DNA of 61,485 bases from an uncultured Moraxella sp. (GCF_945873075.1 NZ_CAMCBS010000013.1:1-61485); one strand, 5' to 3'; positions 48,899-58,341 are shown, counted from the stretch's first letter. Notes: generated by a model not told the origin, from the letters alone. Translations and numbers: made by a program.

Positions 48899-50443
48899 AT
48901 GCTCACCCCTTATGTTCGTGCCATCCTACAAGCCACCGTCTATGATGTCGCTGTCCGCACACCGCTAGAGCCTGCCGTTAAGCTCTCCAAACGCTTTCAT
49001 AACGATATTCGTATCAAGCGTGAAGACTTACAGCCTGTATTTAGCTTTAAATTGCGTGGTGCGTATAACAAAATCAGCCAATTATCCGACGACGAAAAAG
49101 CCAAAGGCGTCATCTGTGCATCCGCAGGTAACCACGCACAAGGCGTCGCCTATTCTGCCGCCCGACTTGGGATTAATAATCTCATCGTCATGCCAACTAC
49201 CACGCCTGATATCAAAGTCCAAGCGGTCAAGGCACTTGGTGGTGCGGTACATCTGCATGGCGATAGCTTTGATGAAGCCAACCGCTTTGCCATCAACAAA
49301 TCCCAAACCGACGGACTAACCTACATCGCCCCTTATGATGATGAGCTGGTTATCGCAGGTCAAGGCACGATTGGGCTTGAGCTGACTTCACAATGGCGTG
49401 AGATTGATTATGTCTTTGTCGCTGTCGGTGGTGGTGGTTTGGTCGCAGGCGTGGCGGCATTTTTGGGTGAAGTCGCCCCACACATCAAGGTCGTCGCCGT
49501 CGAGCCTGAAGGCGCAGCCTGCCTAAAAGCCGCTCTAGAAGCAGGCGAACGAGTTCGCTTACCACAGGTCTCACTCTTTGCCGATGGCGTGGCAGTCGCT
49601 CAAATCGGCGAAAAGCCCTTTGAAGTCGCCAAAATGATGAAATCAGACGGCTCAGGCACGGTCGTTGAGCCCGATATCATCACCTGTACCAATGACGAAA
49701 TCTGTGCCGCCATCAAAGATGTCTTTGAAGAAAATCGTGCCATCGTCGAGACCGCAGGGGCATTGTCTGTGGCAGGGATGAAAAAATACCTAAGCACGCA
49801 CGGCATCACGGGCAAAAACTGCGTCGCCATCGTCTCAGGGGCGAACATGAACTTTGACCGCCTACGCTACATCGCCGAGCGTACCGAGATTGGCGAACAA
49901 AAAGAAGCGATTTTTGCGGTGGCATTACCCGAAAAAACAGGGGCGTTTTTGGATTTTTGTCGTGTGCTACAAGGTCGCAACATCACCGAGTTTAACTATC
50001 GTGTCGATGCTTTGAACCCCACCGCCCCCGCTCATGTGTTCGTCGGTATCGGGCTTAAAGAAGGTCAAAAAGAGCGTGCCATCATCAGCGATATCCTGGC
50101 CAAAGGTGGCTACACCGCTCATGACTTGACCGATGATGAAACATCAAAAACCCATATCCGCTATCTGATTGGCGGTCATGCCAATCTCGACGATGAGCAG
50201 TTGTTCCGTGTGATTTTCCCAGAACGCCCAGGGGCATTGCTTAATTTCCTTGAAAAACTGGGTCAAGATTTTAACATCACCCTATTTCACTATCGCAATC
50301 ACGGTGCCGCCGAAGGTCGTATCATGGTTGGCTTACAAGCATCCAAAGGCAGCAGCCGCCAAATCCTAGACGCACTCACCGAGATTGGTTATGAATGTGA
50401 TAATTTGACGGACAATGTGGGCTATCAGCTGTTTTTGAAGTAA
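48899..50443 (+). CDS. ilvA: Threonine ammonia-lyase, biosynthetic
   Basis: IlvA deaminates threonine to 2-oxobutanoate, the first step of isoleucine synthesis. The 514-residue protein has the PLP lysine in FSFKLRGAYN (about residues 47-56), the phosphate-binding glycine loop VGGGGLVAG, and two C-terminal ACT-like regulatory domains (about residues 330-410 and 425-505) with FPERPGALLNFL. Two regulatory domains mark the isoleucine-inhibited biosynthetic form. GTG-like and ATG options exist; the ATG at 48899 is preceded by TTAGGAAAACCCC, a good ribosome site. Confidence 0.97.
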   Translation: MLTPYVRAILQATVYDVAVRTPLEPAVKLSKRFHNDIRIKREDLQPVFSFKLRGAYNKISQLSDDEKAKGVICASAGNHAQGVAYSAARLGINNLIVMPTTTPDIKVQAVKALGGAVHLHGDSFDEANRFAINKSQTDGLTYIAPYDDELVIAGQGTIGLELTSQWREIDYVFVAVGGGGLVAGVAAFLGEVAPHIKVVAVEPEGAACLKAALEAGERVRLPQVSLFADGVAVAQIGEKPFEVAKMMKSDGSGTVVEPDIITCTNDEICAAIKDVFEENRAIVETAGALSVAGMKKYLSTHGITGKNCVAIVSGANMNFDRLRYIAERTEIGEQKEAIFAVALPEKTGAFLDFCRVLQGRNITEFNYRVDALNPTAPAHVFVGIGLKEGQKERAIISDILAKGGYTAHDLTDDETSKTHIRYLIGGHANLDDEQLFRVIFPERPGALLNFLEKLGQDFNITLFHYRNHGAAEGRIMVGLQASKGSSRQILDALTEIGYECDNLTDNVGYQLFLK

Positions 50444-50468
50444 GATGATAATCATCACCAAAGCTAAA

Positions 50469-50500
50469 TTGGCGGTCAAACCCTGATGTTAGACCGCCAA
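50469..50500 (+). other. 9-bp hairpin enclosing a start codon
   Basis: TTGGCGGTC (50469-50477) pairs perfectly with GACCGCCAA (50492-50500). The ATG at 50486 of the next gene lies in the 14-base loop, and no Shine-Dalgarno sequence precedes it. It could be a weak ilvA terminator without a T-run or a structure limiting translation. Confidence 0.5.
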
Positions 50501-51025
50501 CTGTTAAGACAACGCGGTGCCAAAAATATCGCCGTGGATTCTACTGCTTTGTCAAAATCCTTATCCATCTATCTGATGCCAATTATTTTTTGTATTTTCT
50601 TGGCGATTGGTTGGTATAAAGGTGATATTGGCTTTATTGTTTTTCTTATCATAGTCATGATTGGTAATTTATATTGGCATTTTCAAATTAGAAATCATCA
50701 TGCCGATGAAGTATGGGAAACGCCTGACAGCTTTATCATTATCATCAACAATGATTATGAAGAAATTCGCTTTTGTGATATTAAAAAAGTTGAATACAAA
50801 TTCCGATATTTGATAGATAACAAAAATTATATCGTTGAATTTTATTTTAAACAGCCTAATAAATTTGGCGATAGAATCTTTTTTGTGACCTAGGAAGATG
50901 CGTGCAATTACAATCAAGAATCACAAATCTTTCGGATAAAAAACCAAACCACTCTTGATTATATCAGTCGCTTGCAAGAGAAAATCAAGCAAGCAAACGA
51001 CAATCAATCCATAAGCAAGGAATGA
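50486..51025 (+). pseudogene. Two-span membrane protein gene interrupted by an amber codon
   Basis: The first 135 codons encode a protein with two hydrophobic segments (about residues 28-43 and 49-64) and a soluble end. A TAG at 50891-50893 stops it. The same frame continues for 43 sense codons (EDACNYNQESQIFRIKN and ISRLQEKIKQAND) to a TGA at 51023. The continuation has coding character and ends exactly where the next gene begins (ATGA overlap), so the original gene was about 179 codons. Function unknown. A substitution to TAG, or a one-codon difference, best explains it. Confidence 0.6.
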
Positions 51026-51406
51026 ACATCCATACCCTACCCCATTGGTCATTTGGCGATAATCCACAAATGGCGGATGAACTCGTACAGCTCGTGCTAA
51101 GTGGCAAAAAGACAGCCACTTGCACGGCTTTGGCATGGCATTTGGCTGAGCCACTCCCGCCTGTGGGCAGCCTACAGGTTATCACCGATGGACAAAATGT
51201 TCCTGCCTGCGTTATCCAAAAACACCGCCCAATTCATCATCCGCTTTGATGAAGTAGATGAAACACTTGCCAAAAAAGAAGGCGAAGGCGATTTATCCTT
51301 AGCATATTGGCGGACAGTTTATCAAGAATTTTTTGAAAAGTTTGGCGTATTTGATGATAAAATGTGGCTAATTTTTGAAGAATTTACAGTGATTGAAGTT
51401 TTATGA
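51022..51406 (+). pseudogene. ASCH-domain protein, frameshifted
   Basis: Two overlapping frames together make one ASCH-domain protein: MADELVQLVLSGKKTATCTAL and PVGSLQVITDGQ in the first, then FDEVDETLAKKEGEGDLSLAYW in the second. ASCH domains bind RNA or modified nucleotides; some members deaminate or hydrolyse N4-acetylcytidine. Deleting one A from the A5 run at 51218-51222 restores a single frame through VIQNTAQFIIRFDEVD. The repaired product would have about 127 residues, normal for the family. The second frame ends 4 bases inside hslR, as expected for a translationally coupled gene. Confidence 0.75.
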
Positions 51407-51804
51407 ACCCAAACGAACTCACCAAAGTACGAGCCGATAAATGGCTATGGGCAGCACGATTTTTCCGCACTCGTAGTCTAGCCAAAGAAGCCATCGAGTC
51501 TGGCAAAGTCCATATGAACGGTGCTAAAATCAAGGTAAGTAAAGAACTGCAAGTCGGCGATACGCTCACCATCCGCCAAGGACACGCCACCCGCCTAGAA
51601 GAAAAAACTGTGGTCATCAAAGCCCTATCCGAAAATCGTGGCAATGCCACCATCGCAGCGACACTGTATGATGAGACCGAAGAGAGCGTGGTACAGCGAG
51701 AGTTTTTTGCCGAACAGCGAAAGCTTATGAACCTTGCCCGTCCCGACACCAAACCTGACAAAAAACAGCGCCGAGAGCTGAATAAATTCAAGCATCAATG
51801 GTGA
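51403..51804 (+). CDS. hslR: Heat-shock protein 15 (S4-domain RNA-binding)
   Basis: A 133-residue protein with an N-terminal S4 domain: RADKWLWAARFFRTRSLAKEAI followed by GKVHMNGAKIKVSKELQVGD. Hsp15 binds stalled 50S subunits that carry a nascent chain-tRNA and helps recycle them. The C-terminus is basic (KPDKKQRRELNKFKHQW), as usual. It overlaps the preceding ASCH gene by 4 bases (ATGA) and is closed by a strong terminator. Confidence 0.93.
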   Translation: MNPNELTKVRADKWLWAARFFRTRSLAKEAIESGKVHMNGAKIKVSKELQVGDTLTIRQGHATRLEEKTVVIKALSENRGNATIAATLYDETEESVVQREFFAEQRKLMNLARPDTKPDKKQRRELNKFKHQW

Positions 51805-51849
51805 TACCGCCCAGCACTACTATTGATACAAATAAGATAACACCCAATA

Positions 51850-51885
51850 CAAAACCCCTTGATGATATCACCAAGGGGTTTTGCT
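51850..51885. terminator. Bidirectional terminator between hslR and pit
   Basis: A perfect 12-bp stem CAAAACCCCTTG/CAAGGGGTTTTG with a 10-base loop, placed between converging genes. Confidence 0.82.
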
Positions 51886-51900
51886 TACTATAGCAGATGA

Positions 51901-53490
51901 TTATAGCACTGCATTTAGTGTAACAAAAGCAATCGCACTGATAGCAGCGGCGGCAGGTAGTGTCACCACCCAAGCCAAGCCAATCGGACGCATTAGCTTC
52001 CAGTTGGTGCTCTTATTGACGATACCGATACCCAATACCGCACCGACTAGGATATGCGTACTTGAGACAGGGATACCTAGACTTGATGCACCCATCACAA
52101 CCGCAGCGGCAGCAAGCTCCGCCGAGAAACCTGATGCAGGATGCATTTCGGTTAGGTTAGTACCGACAGTTTGGATAACTTCTTTGCCGATAAACCACAG
52201 ACCGACGATCAATGCCACACCAAAGGTCACCATCACAGGACCCGGTACCATACTTTTGGCTTCGATAGCATTAGTTCTGATGACTTCCATGATAGCGACG
52301 AATGGGCCAACAGCGTTAGCGATGTCGTTTGAGCCATGACTAAAGGCGAACGCACACGCAGTAAATACCTGCATCCAGCTAAATAGGATAAATGTCGCTT
52401 TGCCCAAGTCTTCTTTGTGCTTACCACGAATGGTCTTGGTGTAGATGAACGCCGCAAGCCATACAATCGCACCCAGCATACCCATGATCAGTACCGCTTG
52501 TAATGAGCTTAGCTTCAGACCAGTGTTTGATAGACCCTTGAACACAACCATCGCTGTCATGATGACCGCACCAAAAGCAGCAATCAATGGCACCCAAGTT
52601 TTCAGTGCTTTTAGCGTGTCGATACTGTCACGCTCACGCTCAAGATCATACAGCGAACGATAATAATCCGTTTCTAGATCTTCACGCGCGCAGTCTGCAT
52701 CTTTATAGACTTCTTGGTCACGCAACATTGCGTTGGTGTATGGTAGCTTGTCTTCTTCGCTTAGGCTATCAAAGTGCTCTTTTTGTTCACGTTTTAGTGT
52801 CTTTTTGTTGACTTTGATCACTTTGACACGCGCTTCAGCTTGATCATTATATGCCAAGATGTTCTTTTTGATGATGCTATAAATGATGTATGACAAGATA
52901 GCACCCAGCACTGGCGACACCACCCATGAGATGGCGATTTCACCAATCTTAGACCATTTGACGGTTGAGAATGCCAAATCAGTACCGCCATGGCTGATAC
53001 CAAGCACGATCGAACTACCGACGATGCCACCGATGATGGCGTGCGTGGTTGAGACTGGTAGACCTTTTTTGGTGGCAAATAGTAGCCAAAACGCCGCCGC
53101 AATCAGTGCTGATAGCATTAGATAAATGAACTGATCAGGCGATACGCCAAGCTTACCGATATCAACGATACCACTACGGATGGTGTCTGTCACCGCAGCA
53201 CCAGCGAGCACCGCACCTGACACTTCAAAAATCGCCGCCACCGCCAATGCTTGAGTGACGGTCAAAGTACCGGCACCGACTGATGTACCAAATGAGTTGG
53301 CGACATCGTTACCACCGATGTTGAACGCCATAAAGATACCAAAAAAGCTTGCAATCAAAAATAGCAACACTTGTTGGTGCATGGTGTAGCCTAGACCCCA
53401 CCAAATAAAATAGATACTGACCACCGCCATCATCAAACCAAATAGCAAGTTACCTGCCATTGGCGTGGTTTGTTTTGCTGGATTTACCAT
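51901..53490 (-). CDS. pit: Inorganic phosphate transporter, PiT family
   Basis: A 529-residue PiT-family transporter, which moves phosphate with protons or sodium. The two signature sequences FNIGGNDVANSFG (about residues 56-68) and GSNDIANAVGP (C-terminal half) are present. About ten spans flank a large charged cytoplasmic loop (about residues 220-300, rich in Lys/Asp/Glu) with the LKREQKEHFDSLSEEDK stretch. A PhoB-type box and -10 lie about 85-120 bases upstream, and the leader holds a terminator-like hairpin. No phoU-like gene is adjacent. Confidence 0.93.
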   Translation of the reverse strand: MVNPAKQTTPMAGNLLFGLMMAVVSIYFIWWGLGYTMHQQVLLFLIASFFGIFMAFNIGGNDVANSFGTSVGAGTLTVTQALAVAAIFEVSGAVLAGAAVTDTIRSGIVDIGKLGVSPDQFIYLMLSALIAAAFWLLFATKKGLPVSTTHAIIGGIVGSSIVLGISHGGTDLAFSTVKWSKIGEIAISWVVSPVLGAILSYIIYSIIKKNILAYNDQAEARVKVIKVNKKTLKREQKEHFDSLSEEDKLPYTNAMLRDQEVYKDADCAREDLETDYYRSLYDLERERDSIDTLKALKTWVPLIAAFGAVIMTAMVVFKGLSNTGLKLSSLQAVLIMGMLGAIVWLAAFIYTKTIRGKHKEDLGKATFILFSWMQVFTACAFAFSHGSNDIANAVGPFVAIMEVIRTNAIEAKSMVPGPVMVTFGVALIVGLWFIGKEVIQTVGTNLTEMHPASGFSAELAAAAVVMGASSLGIPVSSTHILVGAVLGIGIVNKSTNWKLMRPIGLAWVVTLPAAAAISAIAFVTLNAVL

Positions 53491-53510
53491 AAATTAAGCC
53501 AAAATATAAT

Positions 53511-53555
53511 AACAAAAAACCGCCCAAGGCTGGCACAATCGCATCCTTGTTGGGC
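53511..53555 (-). promoter_or_regulatory. Terminator-like hairpin in the pit leader
   Basis: Minus strand: GCC-CAA-CAAGG pairs with CCTTGGGC (8 bp with a 3-base bulge), followed by GGTTTTTT. It lies between the predicted pit start site (about 53568) and the pit ATG (53490), where it could act as an attenuator. Confidence 0.4.
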
Positions 53556-53574
53556 AGTCACTCAATATTGTCAT

Positions 53575-53608
53575 ATTATAAGTGCCAAATATGACAGTTT
53601 TATGACAA
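53575..53608 (-). promoter_or_regulatory. PhoB box and -10 of pit
   Basis: Read on the minus strand, TTGTCATAAAACTGTCAT (53608-53591) is two 7-mers matching CTGTCAT with a 4-bp AAAA spacer, one mismatch in 14. TATAAT (53580-53575) follows after exactly 10 bp, the usual arrangement in PhoB-activated promoters. Confidence 0.75.
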
Positions 53609-53762
53609 TTTTATCACATTTACCCAAAGGTAATCATTTATTTTACAAAATTACTGAATGTAAAGTTATGTAAACAGACCGCAAGCCAACCCAGTAAGCT
53701 TTTTGGCGTGTGTGGTAATTTTATGCTAAGATGATAAGCCATTCATCACTATGGAAATCATC

Positions 53763-54482
53763 ATGTCACTCATCACTGATATGGTGCAGATGCTCGAGCG
53801 GTATTTTGCCCTGCCCCACCACCAAGACCCAACACTTGCCGATGCCCTACGCCAAATCCAAGCATGGCAACGCACCCGCATTCACCGTGCCAATCATGCA
53901 CTATTTGCCAATCCAAAAACCGCACCGCTGGCGCACTATATCATTGACCGCATTTATAGCGATACAGCGTTTGATGTACTAGCCGAGCAGCTACTCACCG
54001 CAGGCAACAATGCCCAAGCAGGCTCAGGCAAGCTTGAAAAACTTATCCCAAAAAACACCCTAGCCACAGGGCTAATGGGCGTCCAAGCCACTTGCGATGC
54101 CATCGAGCTTGATTTGGCACTTGCCAAAGTCTATGCAGCGCATCATCAAGGCACACCGATTGATGATGCACTGATGATAAGGCTATATCAAGCAGGCAAT
54201 GACAAGGCCGAACGCATTCGCCAAATTCGCCATATCAGCGATGTCTGCCATGCGTCGTATCAGCAGTTTAATTCATTTTTATTACAAAAAGCCTTTAAGC
54301 TTGCCAAATCCACCGCCTATAGTAACGGCTATCAGCCGCTGTATGACTTCATCCACGATGGGCTACAGGCCATCGCTGCGATTGATAAGATTGACAGCTT
54401 TAGCGTACCGTTTGTCGCGACCGAGCTTGGTATCATTGAGCGGATTTATGATGGCAAGCCGATTTATGACACACCCACCTGA
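53763..54482 (+). CDS. FFLEELY-motif family protein
   Basis: A 239-residue helical protein with no membrane span. The WQRTRIHRANHALFANP stretch followed by HYIIDRIYSDTAF (residues 58-70) corresponds to the region that gives the FFLEELY-motif family its name, here as YIIDRIY. The family is found in Moraxellaceae and related gammaproteobacteria; its function is unknown. ATG 53763 has GGAAA 5 bases upstream and is preferred to an ATG four codons earlier. It lies divergently from pit and upstream of the ubi genes. Confidence 0.65.
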   Translation: MSLITDMVQMLERYFALPHHQDPTLADALRQIQAWQRTRIHRANHALFANPKTAPLAHYIIDRIYSDTAFDVLAEQLLTAGNNAQAGSGKLEKLIPKNTLATGLMGVQATCDAIELDLALAKVYAAHHQGTPIDDALMIRLYQAGNDKAERIRQIRHISDVCHASYQQFNSFLLQKAFKLAKSTAYSNGYQPLYDFIHDGLQAIAAIDKIDSFSVPFVATELGIIERIYDGKPIYDTPT

Positions 54483-54628
54483 TGGCGTGCGATGACTGTG
54501 TTATTTGCGGCTTTGATTGACGCTTTGATTGACAATTTTATGACAGAATTTGGCAAATTTTCCCAAAATGATGGCAAAATAGTGTATTATTAAAGGTTGA
54601 AAATTTTATTCAAAATTAGGCTTTAATT

Positions 54629-55486
54629 ATGACAAGCGAAAACAACACCGACACCCAATTCACCAACCCAAATATCTTGCCAACGGGCACACCCCAAGGT
54701 CAAAGCGAACTGCAACGCCCACAAGGTAGCGAGCCTATCTCTGAAGAAACCACGCACTTTGGCTATCAGACGGTGCGCAAGTCAGAAAAACAAGCCAAAG
54801 TCGCCGAAGTATTCACTTCTGTGGCTCGCAAATACGATGTGATGAACGACTTGATGAGCTTTGGTATCCATCGCCTGTGGAAACGCTATGCCATCAGCCT
54901 AACTGGTGTACGCAGTGGTCAGCACGTGCTTGACATCGCAGGCGGTACGGGTGATTTGGCAAAGGTATTTAGCCGTGAAGTCGGTCGCTCTGGTCGTGTC
55001 GTGCTGTCTGACATTAACGAAGCGATGCTTGAAGTGGGTCGTACGCGACTAATCAATGCTGGCTGTAATAATGTGGATTTTGTGCTTGCCAATGCCGAGA
55101 CGCTTGAGCCATTTGCCGATAATTCGTTTGACCTAGTGACCATCAGCTTTGGTCTGCGTAATGTCACGGACAAGGACAAAGCACTGGCCGCCATGCACCG
55201 TGTGCTAAAGCCGGGCGGACGCCTATTGGTGCTTGAATTTAGTAAGCCTGTGTTTGAACCATTATCAAAAGCATATGACCTATATTCATTCACCGCCCTG
55301 CCAATCATGGGTAAAATCGTCGCCAATGACGCCGAAAGCTATCAATATCTGGCCGAATCTATCCGTATGCACCCTGACCAAGCCACACTCAAAGGCATGA
55401 TGGAAAATGCAGGATTTGTCAACTGCGATTATCACAACCTAACCGGCGGTATCGTCGCTGTGCATCGTGGATTTAAGGCACGCTAA
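54629..55486 (+). CDS. ubiE: Ubiquinone/menaquinone biosynthesis C-methyltransferase
   Basis: UbiE adds the C-methyl group to the quinone ring in ubiquinone (and menaquinone) synthesis using SAM. The 285-residue product has an unusually long polar N-terminal extension (about 40 residues rich in Thr/Asn/Gln) before the core [19 protein letters not shown]. The SAM-binding motif [15 protein letters not shown], the post-I DINEAML and the motif [14 protein letters not shown] are intact. It starts a three-gene cluster ubiE-ubiJ-ubiB; its stop overlaps the ubiJ start by one base (TAATG). Confidence 0.96.
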   Translation: MTSENNTDTQFTNPNILPTGTPQGQSELQRPQGSEPISEETTHFGYQTVRKSEKQAKVAEVFTSVARKYDVMNDLMSFGIHRLWKRYAISLTGVRSGQHVLDIAGGTGDLAKVFSREVGRSGRVVLSDINEAMLEVGRTRLINAGCNNVDFVLANAETLEPFADNSFDLVTISFGLRNVTDKDKALAAMHRVLKPGGRLLVLEFSKPVFEPLSKAYDLYSFTALPIMGKIVANDAESYQYLAESIRMHPDQATLKGMMENAGFVNCDYHNLTGGIVAVHRGFKAR

Positions 55487-56145
55487 TGAGTATGCTTGGT
55501 GTACTCAGCCTAGCGATGTGCGAAAAACTACTCAATAGCGCCATCGCTACGGACAACTTCACCCAAGATGGGCTGTCTGCACTGTCGGGCAAGACCTTGC
55601 GTATCGTCATGCACGCCCCTGCCATCAGCGTCGATGTGCTGTTTGGTGATGGGCGTGTGCGATTTGAGCCTGTACCCCAAGCGATTTTTGAGCCGCAAGG
55701 CGGTATCAGCACGACACCTGACTGCACCTTGAGCGTGGATAATCCGGCACATCTATTTAGCCTAATCCAAAACCCTGTGGGTAACCTGCCCATTCGTGGC
55801 GACCATCAGGTGCTACTACAAGCCAAAGCCCTGTTCGAAGGCTTTGAGCCTGATATTTGGTATCAGCTTGAGCAAGTCATCGGCACCGATGCCACAAGCC
55901 ATCTGTATCTACTAGGCAAAGAGCTTGGCCCTGTGTTATCACCGATTGCACAGATGCTTAAAGAGTCCGCCACGCAGCTATTGACACCGCACAGTCCATC
56001 GGCGCACGCCATCGATGATGAATTATTAGCCCTACAAATCCAAGACAAAAAGCAAGAACTGCTACGCCTACAAGCCGACATCGAACGCAGTCAGGCACGC
56101 TTAGCACAGCTACAAAGCGCACTTGACGACCAACACAACGCCTAA
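55486..56145 (+). CDS. ubiJ: Ubiquinone biosynthesis accessory factor UbiJ
   Basis: A 219-residue protein with an SCP2-type lipid-binding domain (residues about 15-110) and a coiled-coil C-terminus (about 175-215, LALQIQDKKQELLRLQADIERSQARL-type heptads). UbiJ binds hydrophobic ubiquinone intermediates and organises the cytosolic Ubi complex. Its place between ubiE and ubiB, with translational coupling to ubiE, makes the assignment firm even though sequence conservation in this family is low. Confidence 0.9.
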   Translation: MSMLGVLSLAMCEKLLNSAIATDNFTQDGLSALSGKTLRIVMHAPAISVDVLFGDGRVRFEPVPQAIFEPQGGISTTPDCTLSVDNPAHLFSLIQNPVGNLPIRGDHQVLLQAKALFEGFEPDIWYQLEQVIGTDATSHLYLLGKELGPVLSPIAQMLKESATQLLTPHSPSAHAIDDELLALQIQDKKQELLRLQADIERSQARLAQLQSALDDQHNA

Positions 56146-56160
56146 CTCAAGCAGACCAAT

Positions 56161-57801
56161 ATGCTCATCACTCATCGCAAACGCCTATTGACACTGTATC
56201 GTATCGCTGCCAAATATCGCTTGGATACGCATTTTGCTGATGTGCCCGAACTTGCGCCCATTGCTCGGCTCATTCGTCTGCACCCTGCTGCGCTTGGCAA
56301 ATCACACCAAGAACTCGGTGTCAAGCTGGCACTCGAAGAGATGGGCACGCTATTTCTAAAGCTAGGTCAGCTACTCTCCACCCGTGCTGACTTGCTCCCG
56401 CCTGCGATTATCGCTCAGTTATCCTTGCTCCAAGATAAGGTTGCGCCCTTTGATGTCGCCATCGCCAAATCCATCATCGAAGATACCAAAGTCGGTCTGG
56501 GTCAGCCGATTGATACGCTATTTGCTCGCTTTGATGAGACGCCACTGGCAGCTGCTAGTATCGCACAGGTACACACCGCTGCCTTGCTTGATGGTCGTGA
56601 AGTGGTGGTCAAGGTGGTACGCCCTGATATTCGCACAGGCATCATTGATGACTTTGAATTACTACGCCAAATGGCATCATGGGCATCGGCTCGTATCGAA
56701 GCGGCTCGTGCCATTCATCTGATTGACATCGTCGAAGACTATCGCCAAATCATGCTCAATGAGCTGGATTTGACACTCGAAGCTGCCAACAGCACCAAGA
56801 TGCGCAACAATTTCACCGGCTCACGACTCATCTATGTGCCACAGGTCTATGCAGCCACCAAGCAGGTGATGGTCGCTGAGCGTGTGTTTGGCGTGCCGAT
56901 TTCGCAGACCCAAGTATTTGACAAGCTCAATTATGACCGTGCGACACTTGCCGAAAAAGGCTTGACCATCTTTTTTACCCAAGTCTTTCGAGATAACTTT
57001 TTCCACGCGGATATGCACCCTGGCAATATCTTTGTGGAGACCATGCCTGATGGCAGTGCAGTCGCTGAGCCACGCTATATCGGGCTTGACTGTGCCATCA
57101 TGGGTGAGCTGTCCAAAGCAGATCAGCTGATTGTCGCTCGCCTGCTCTTATCGGTGATGAATGGCAATTATACCGCACTCGTCGATATCATCGCTGCCGC
57201 TGGCTGGATACCGCCATCTGCCGATAAGCACGCCTTGATCCGTGATATGAGCCGTACGGTCAGCCCAATGGTGACCAAGCCCATTGATGAGATTGACTTT
57301 GCCGGTGTGCTGTTTGAGATTTTATCCATCGCACGACGCCACCGCATGAGTATCCCGCCACAGCTGATGCTACTGCTCAAGACTTTGGTTCATGTCGAAG
57401 GGCTTGGGCGTGAGCTGTATCCTGAGCTCGACATTTGGTCGCTTGCCAAGCCGATTTTGACCGCTTGGGTCAAAGATCAGCTTGACCCTGTCAAAAACTT
57501 ACAAGACATCAAAGGCGAGCTGCCTGAGATTTTATTATCCACCACCGATTTGCCCAAGCTACTTAGCCAAAGCATCCAAAGCCTAGCTACACTTGGCGCA
57601 AGCCAAGACACTACCATCCGTGAGCTACAAGCCATGCGTGCCGATATGCTCAATGAGCGACGCCATGACTGGATTGCAGGTGGTGGCTTTGTGCTGATGA
57701 TGGCGTTGGCGTGGTGGTCGGCAGTTGCTATTCATTTGTATCTTGCCCCTGTGTTTTTTGTGCTTGCCATTGGCTTTGTCATTTGGCGAGTATTGTTGTA
57801 A
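56161..57801 (+). CDS. ubiB: Ubiquinone biosynthesis protein UbiB
   Basis: UbiB is an atypical kinase/ATPase of the ABC1/ADCK family required for ubiquinone synthesis. The 546-residue protein has the KxGQ motif in FLKLGQLLSTRADLLP, the alanine-rich nucleotide loop AAASIAQVHTA, the VVVKVVRP lysine strand, the metal-binding FHADMHPGNIF, and two C-terminal membrane spans (about residues 500-518 and 524-545). It lies 15 bases after ubiJ. Confidence 0.96.
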   Translation: MLITHRKRLLTLYRIAAKYRLDTHFADVPELAPIARLIRLHPAALGKSHQELGVKLALEEMGTLFLKLGQLLSTRADLLPPAIIAQLSLLQDKVAPFDVAIAKSIIEDTKVGLGQPIDTLFARFDETPLAAASIAQVHTAALLDGREVVVKVVRPDIRTGIIDDFELLRQMASWASARIEAARAIHLIDIVEDYRQIMLNELDLTLEAANSTKMRNNFTGSRLIYVPQVYAATKQVMVAERVFGVPISQTQVFDKLNYDRATLAEKGLTIFFTQVFRDNFFHADMHPGNIFVETMPDGSAVAEPRYIGLDCAIMGELSKADQLIVARLLLSVMNGNYTALVDIIAAAGWIPPSADKHALIRDMSRTVSPMVTKPIDEIDFAGVLFEILSIARRHRMSIPPQLMLLLKTLVHVEGLGRELYPELDIWSLAKPILTAWVKDQLDPVKNLQDIKGELPEILLSTTDLPKLLSQSIQSLATLGASQDTTIRELQAMRADMLNERRHDWIAGGGFVLMMALAWWSAVAIHLYLAPVFFVLAIGFVIWRVLL

Positions 57802-57834
57802 TTATCATCCAAGTTATCAAAGGAAGTTCATCCA

Positions 57835-58341
57835 ATGACACATCCACTATGGGAACATATCCGCATTGCGCCCGATTTCCCAAAATCAGGCATCGAATTT
57901 TATGACATCACCCCACTTCTGAACGGTCATCATGACAAGCTCATCGATGCCATGATTGCCGCTGTGCCTACTGATGTGATGGCTGATACGGATGCCATCG
58001 TCGGTATCGAGTCGCGTGGCTTTGTGCTGGCAAGCCTGCTCGCTGTCCGCCTAAACAAAAAACTCATCCTAGTGCGTAAAGCAGGCAAACTACCGCCACC
58101 TGTGCACGCCCAAAGCTATGGGCTAGAATACGGGCAAGACACCCTAGAAATCAGCGCCGAGCTTGAGCCCGCCAAAGTGCTGATCATTGATGATGTGCTT
58201 GCCACCGGTGGCACACTCAAGGCCGCTCATTCGCTGTGTGTCAAGGCGAACTTAACACCGCTTGGCTCATTGGTATTGCTTGATTTGCCGGCATTGCATG
58301 GGGATTTGGGTCTAACCTATTGGACAGTGCTCGAAAAATAA
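57835..58341 (+). CDS. apt: Adenine phosphoribosyltransferase
   Basis: Apt salvages adenine to AMP with PRPP. The 168-residue enzyme has the N-terminal FPKSGIEFYDITPLL segment, the hood residues in GIESRGFVLA, the flexible loop RKAGKLPPPVHAQSYGLEYG and the PRPP-binding motif VLIIDDVLATGGTL. AAAGGAAG precedes the ATG. It is the last core gene before the accessory island and is followed by a terminator. Confidence 0.96.
   Translation: MTHPLWEHIRIAPDFPKSGIEFYDITPLLNGHHDKLIDAMIAAVPTDVMADTDAIVGIESRGFVLASLLAVRLNKKLILVRKAGKLPPPVHAQSYGLEYGQDTLEISAELEPAKVLIIDDVLATGGTLKAAHSLCVKANLTPLGSLVLLDLPALHGDLGLTYWTVLEK

Noticed and set aside
54529-54546. Second PhoB-box-like sequence (CTGTCATAAAATTGTCAA on the minus strand)
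   Set aside because: It points away from ubiE toward the end of the converging-strand FFLEELY gene, has no -10 at the right distance, and is likely a chance match.
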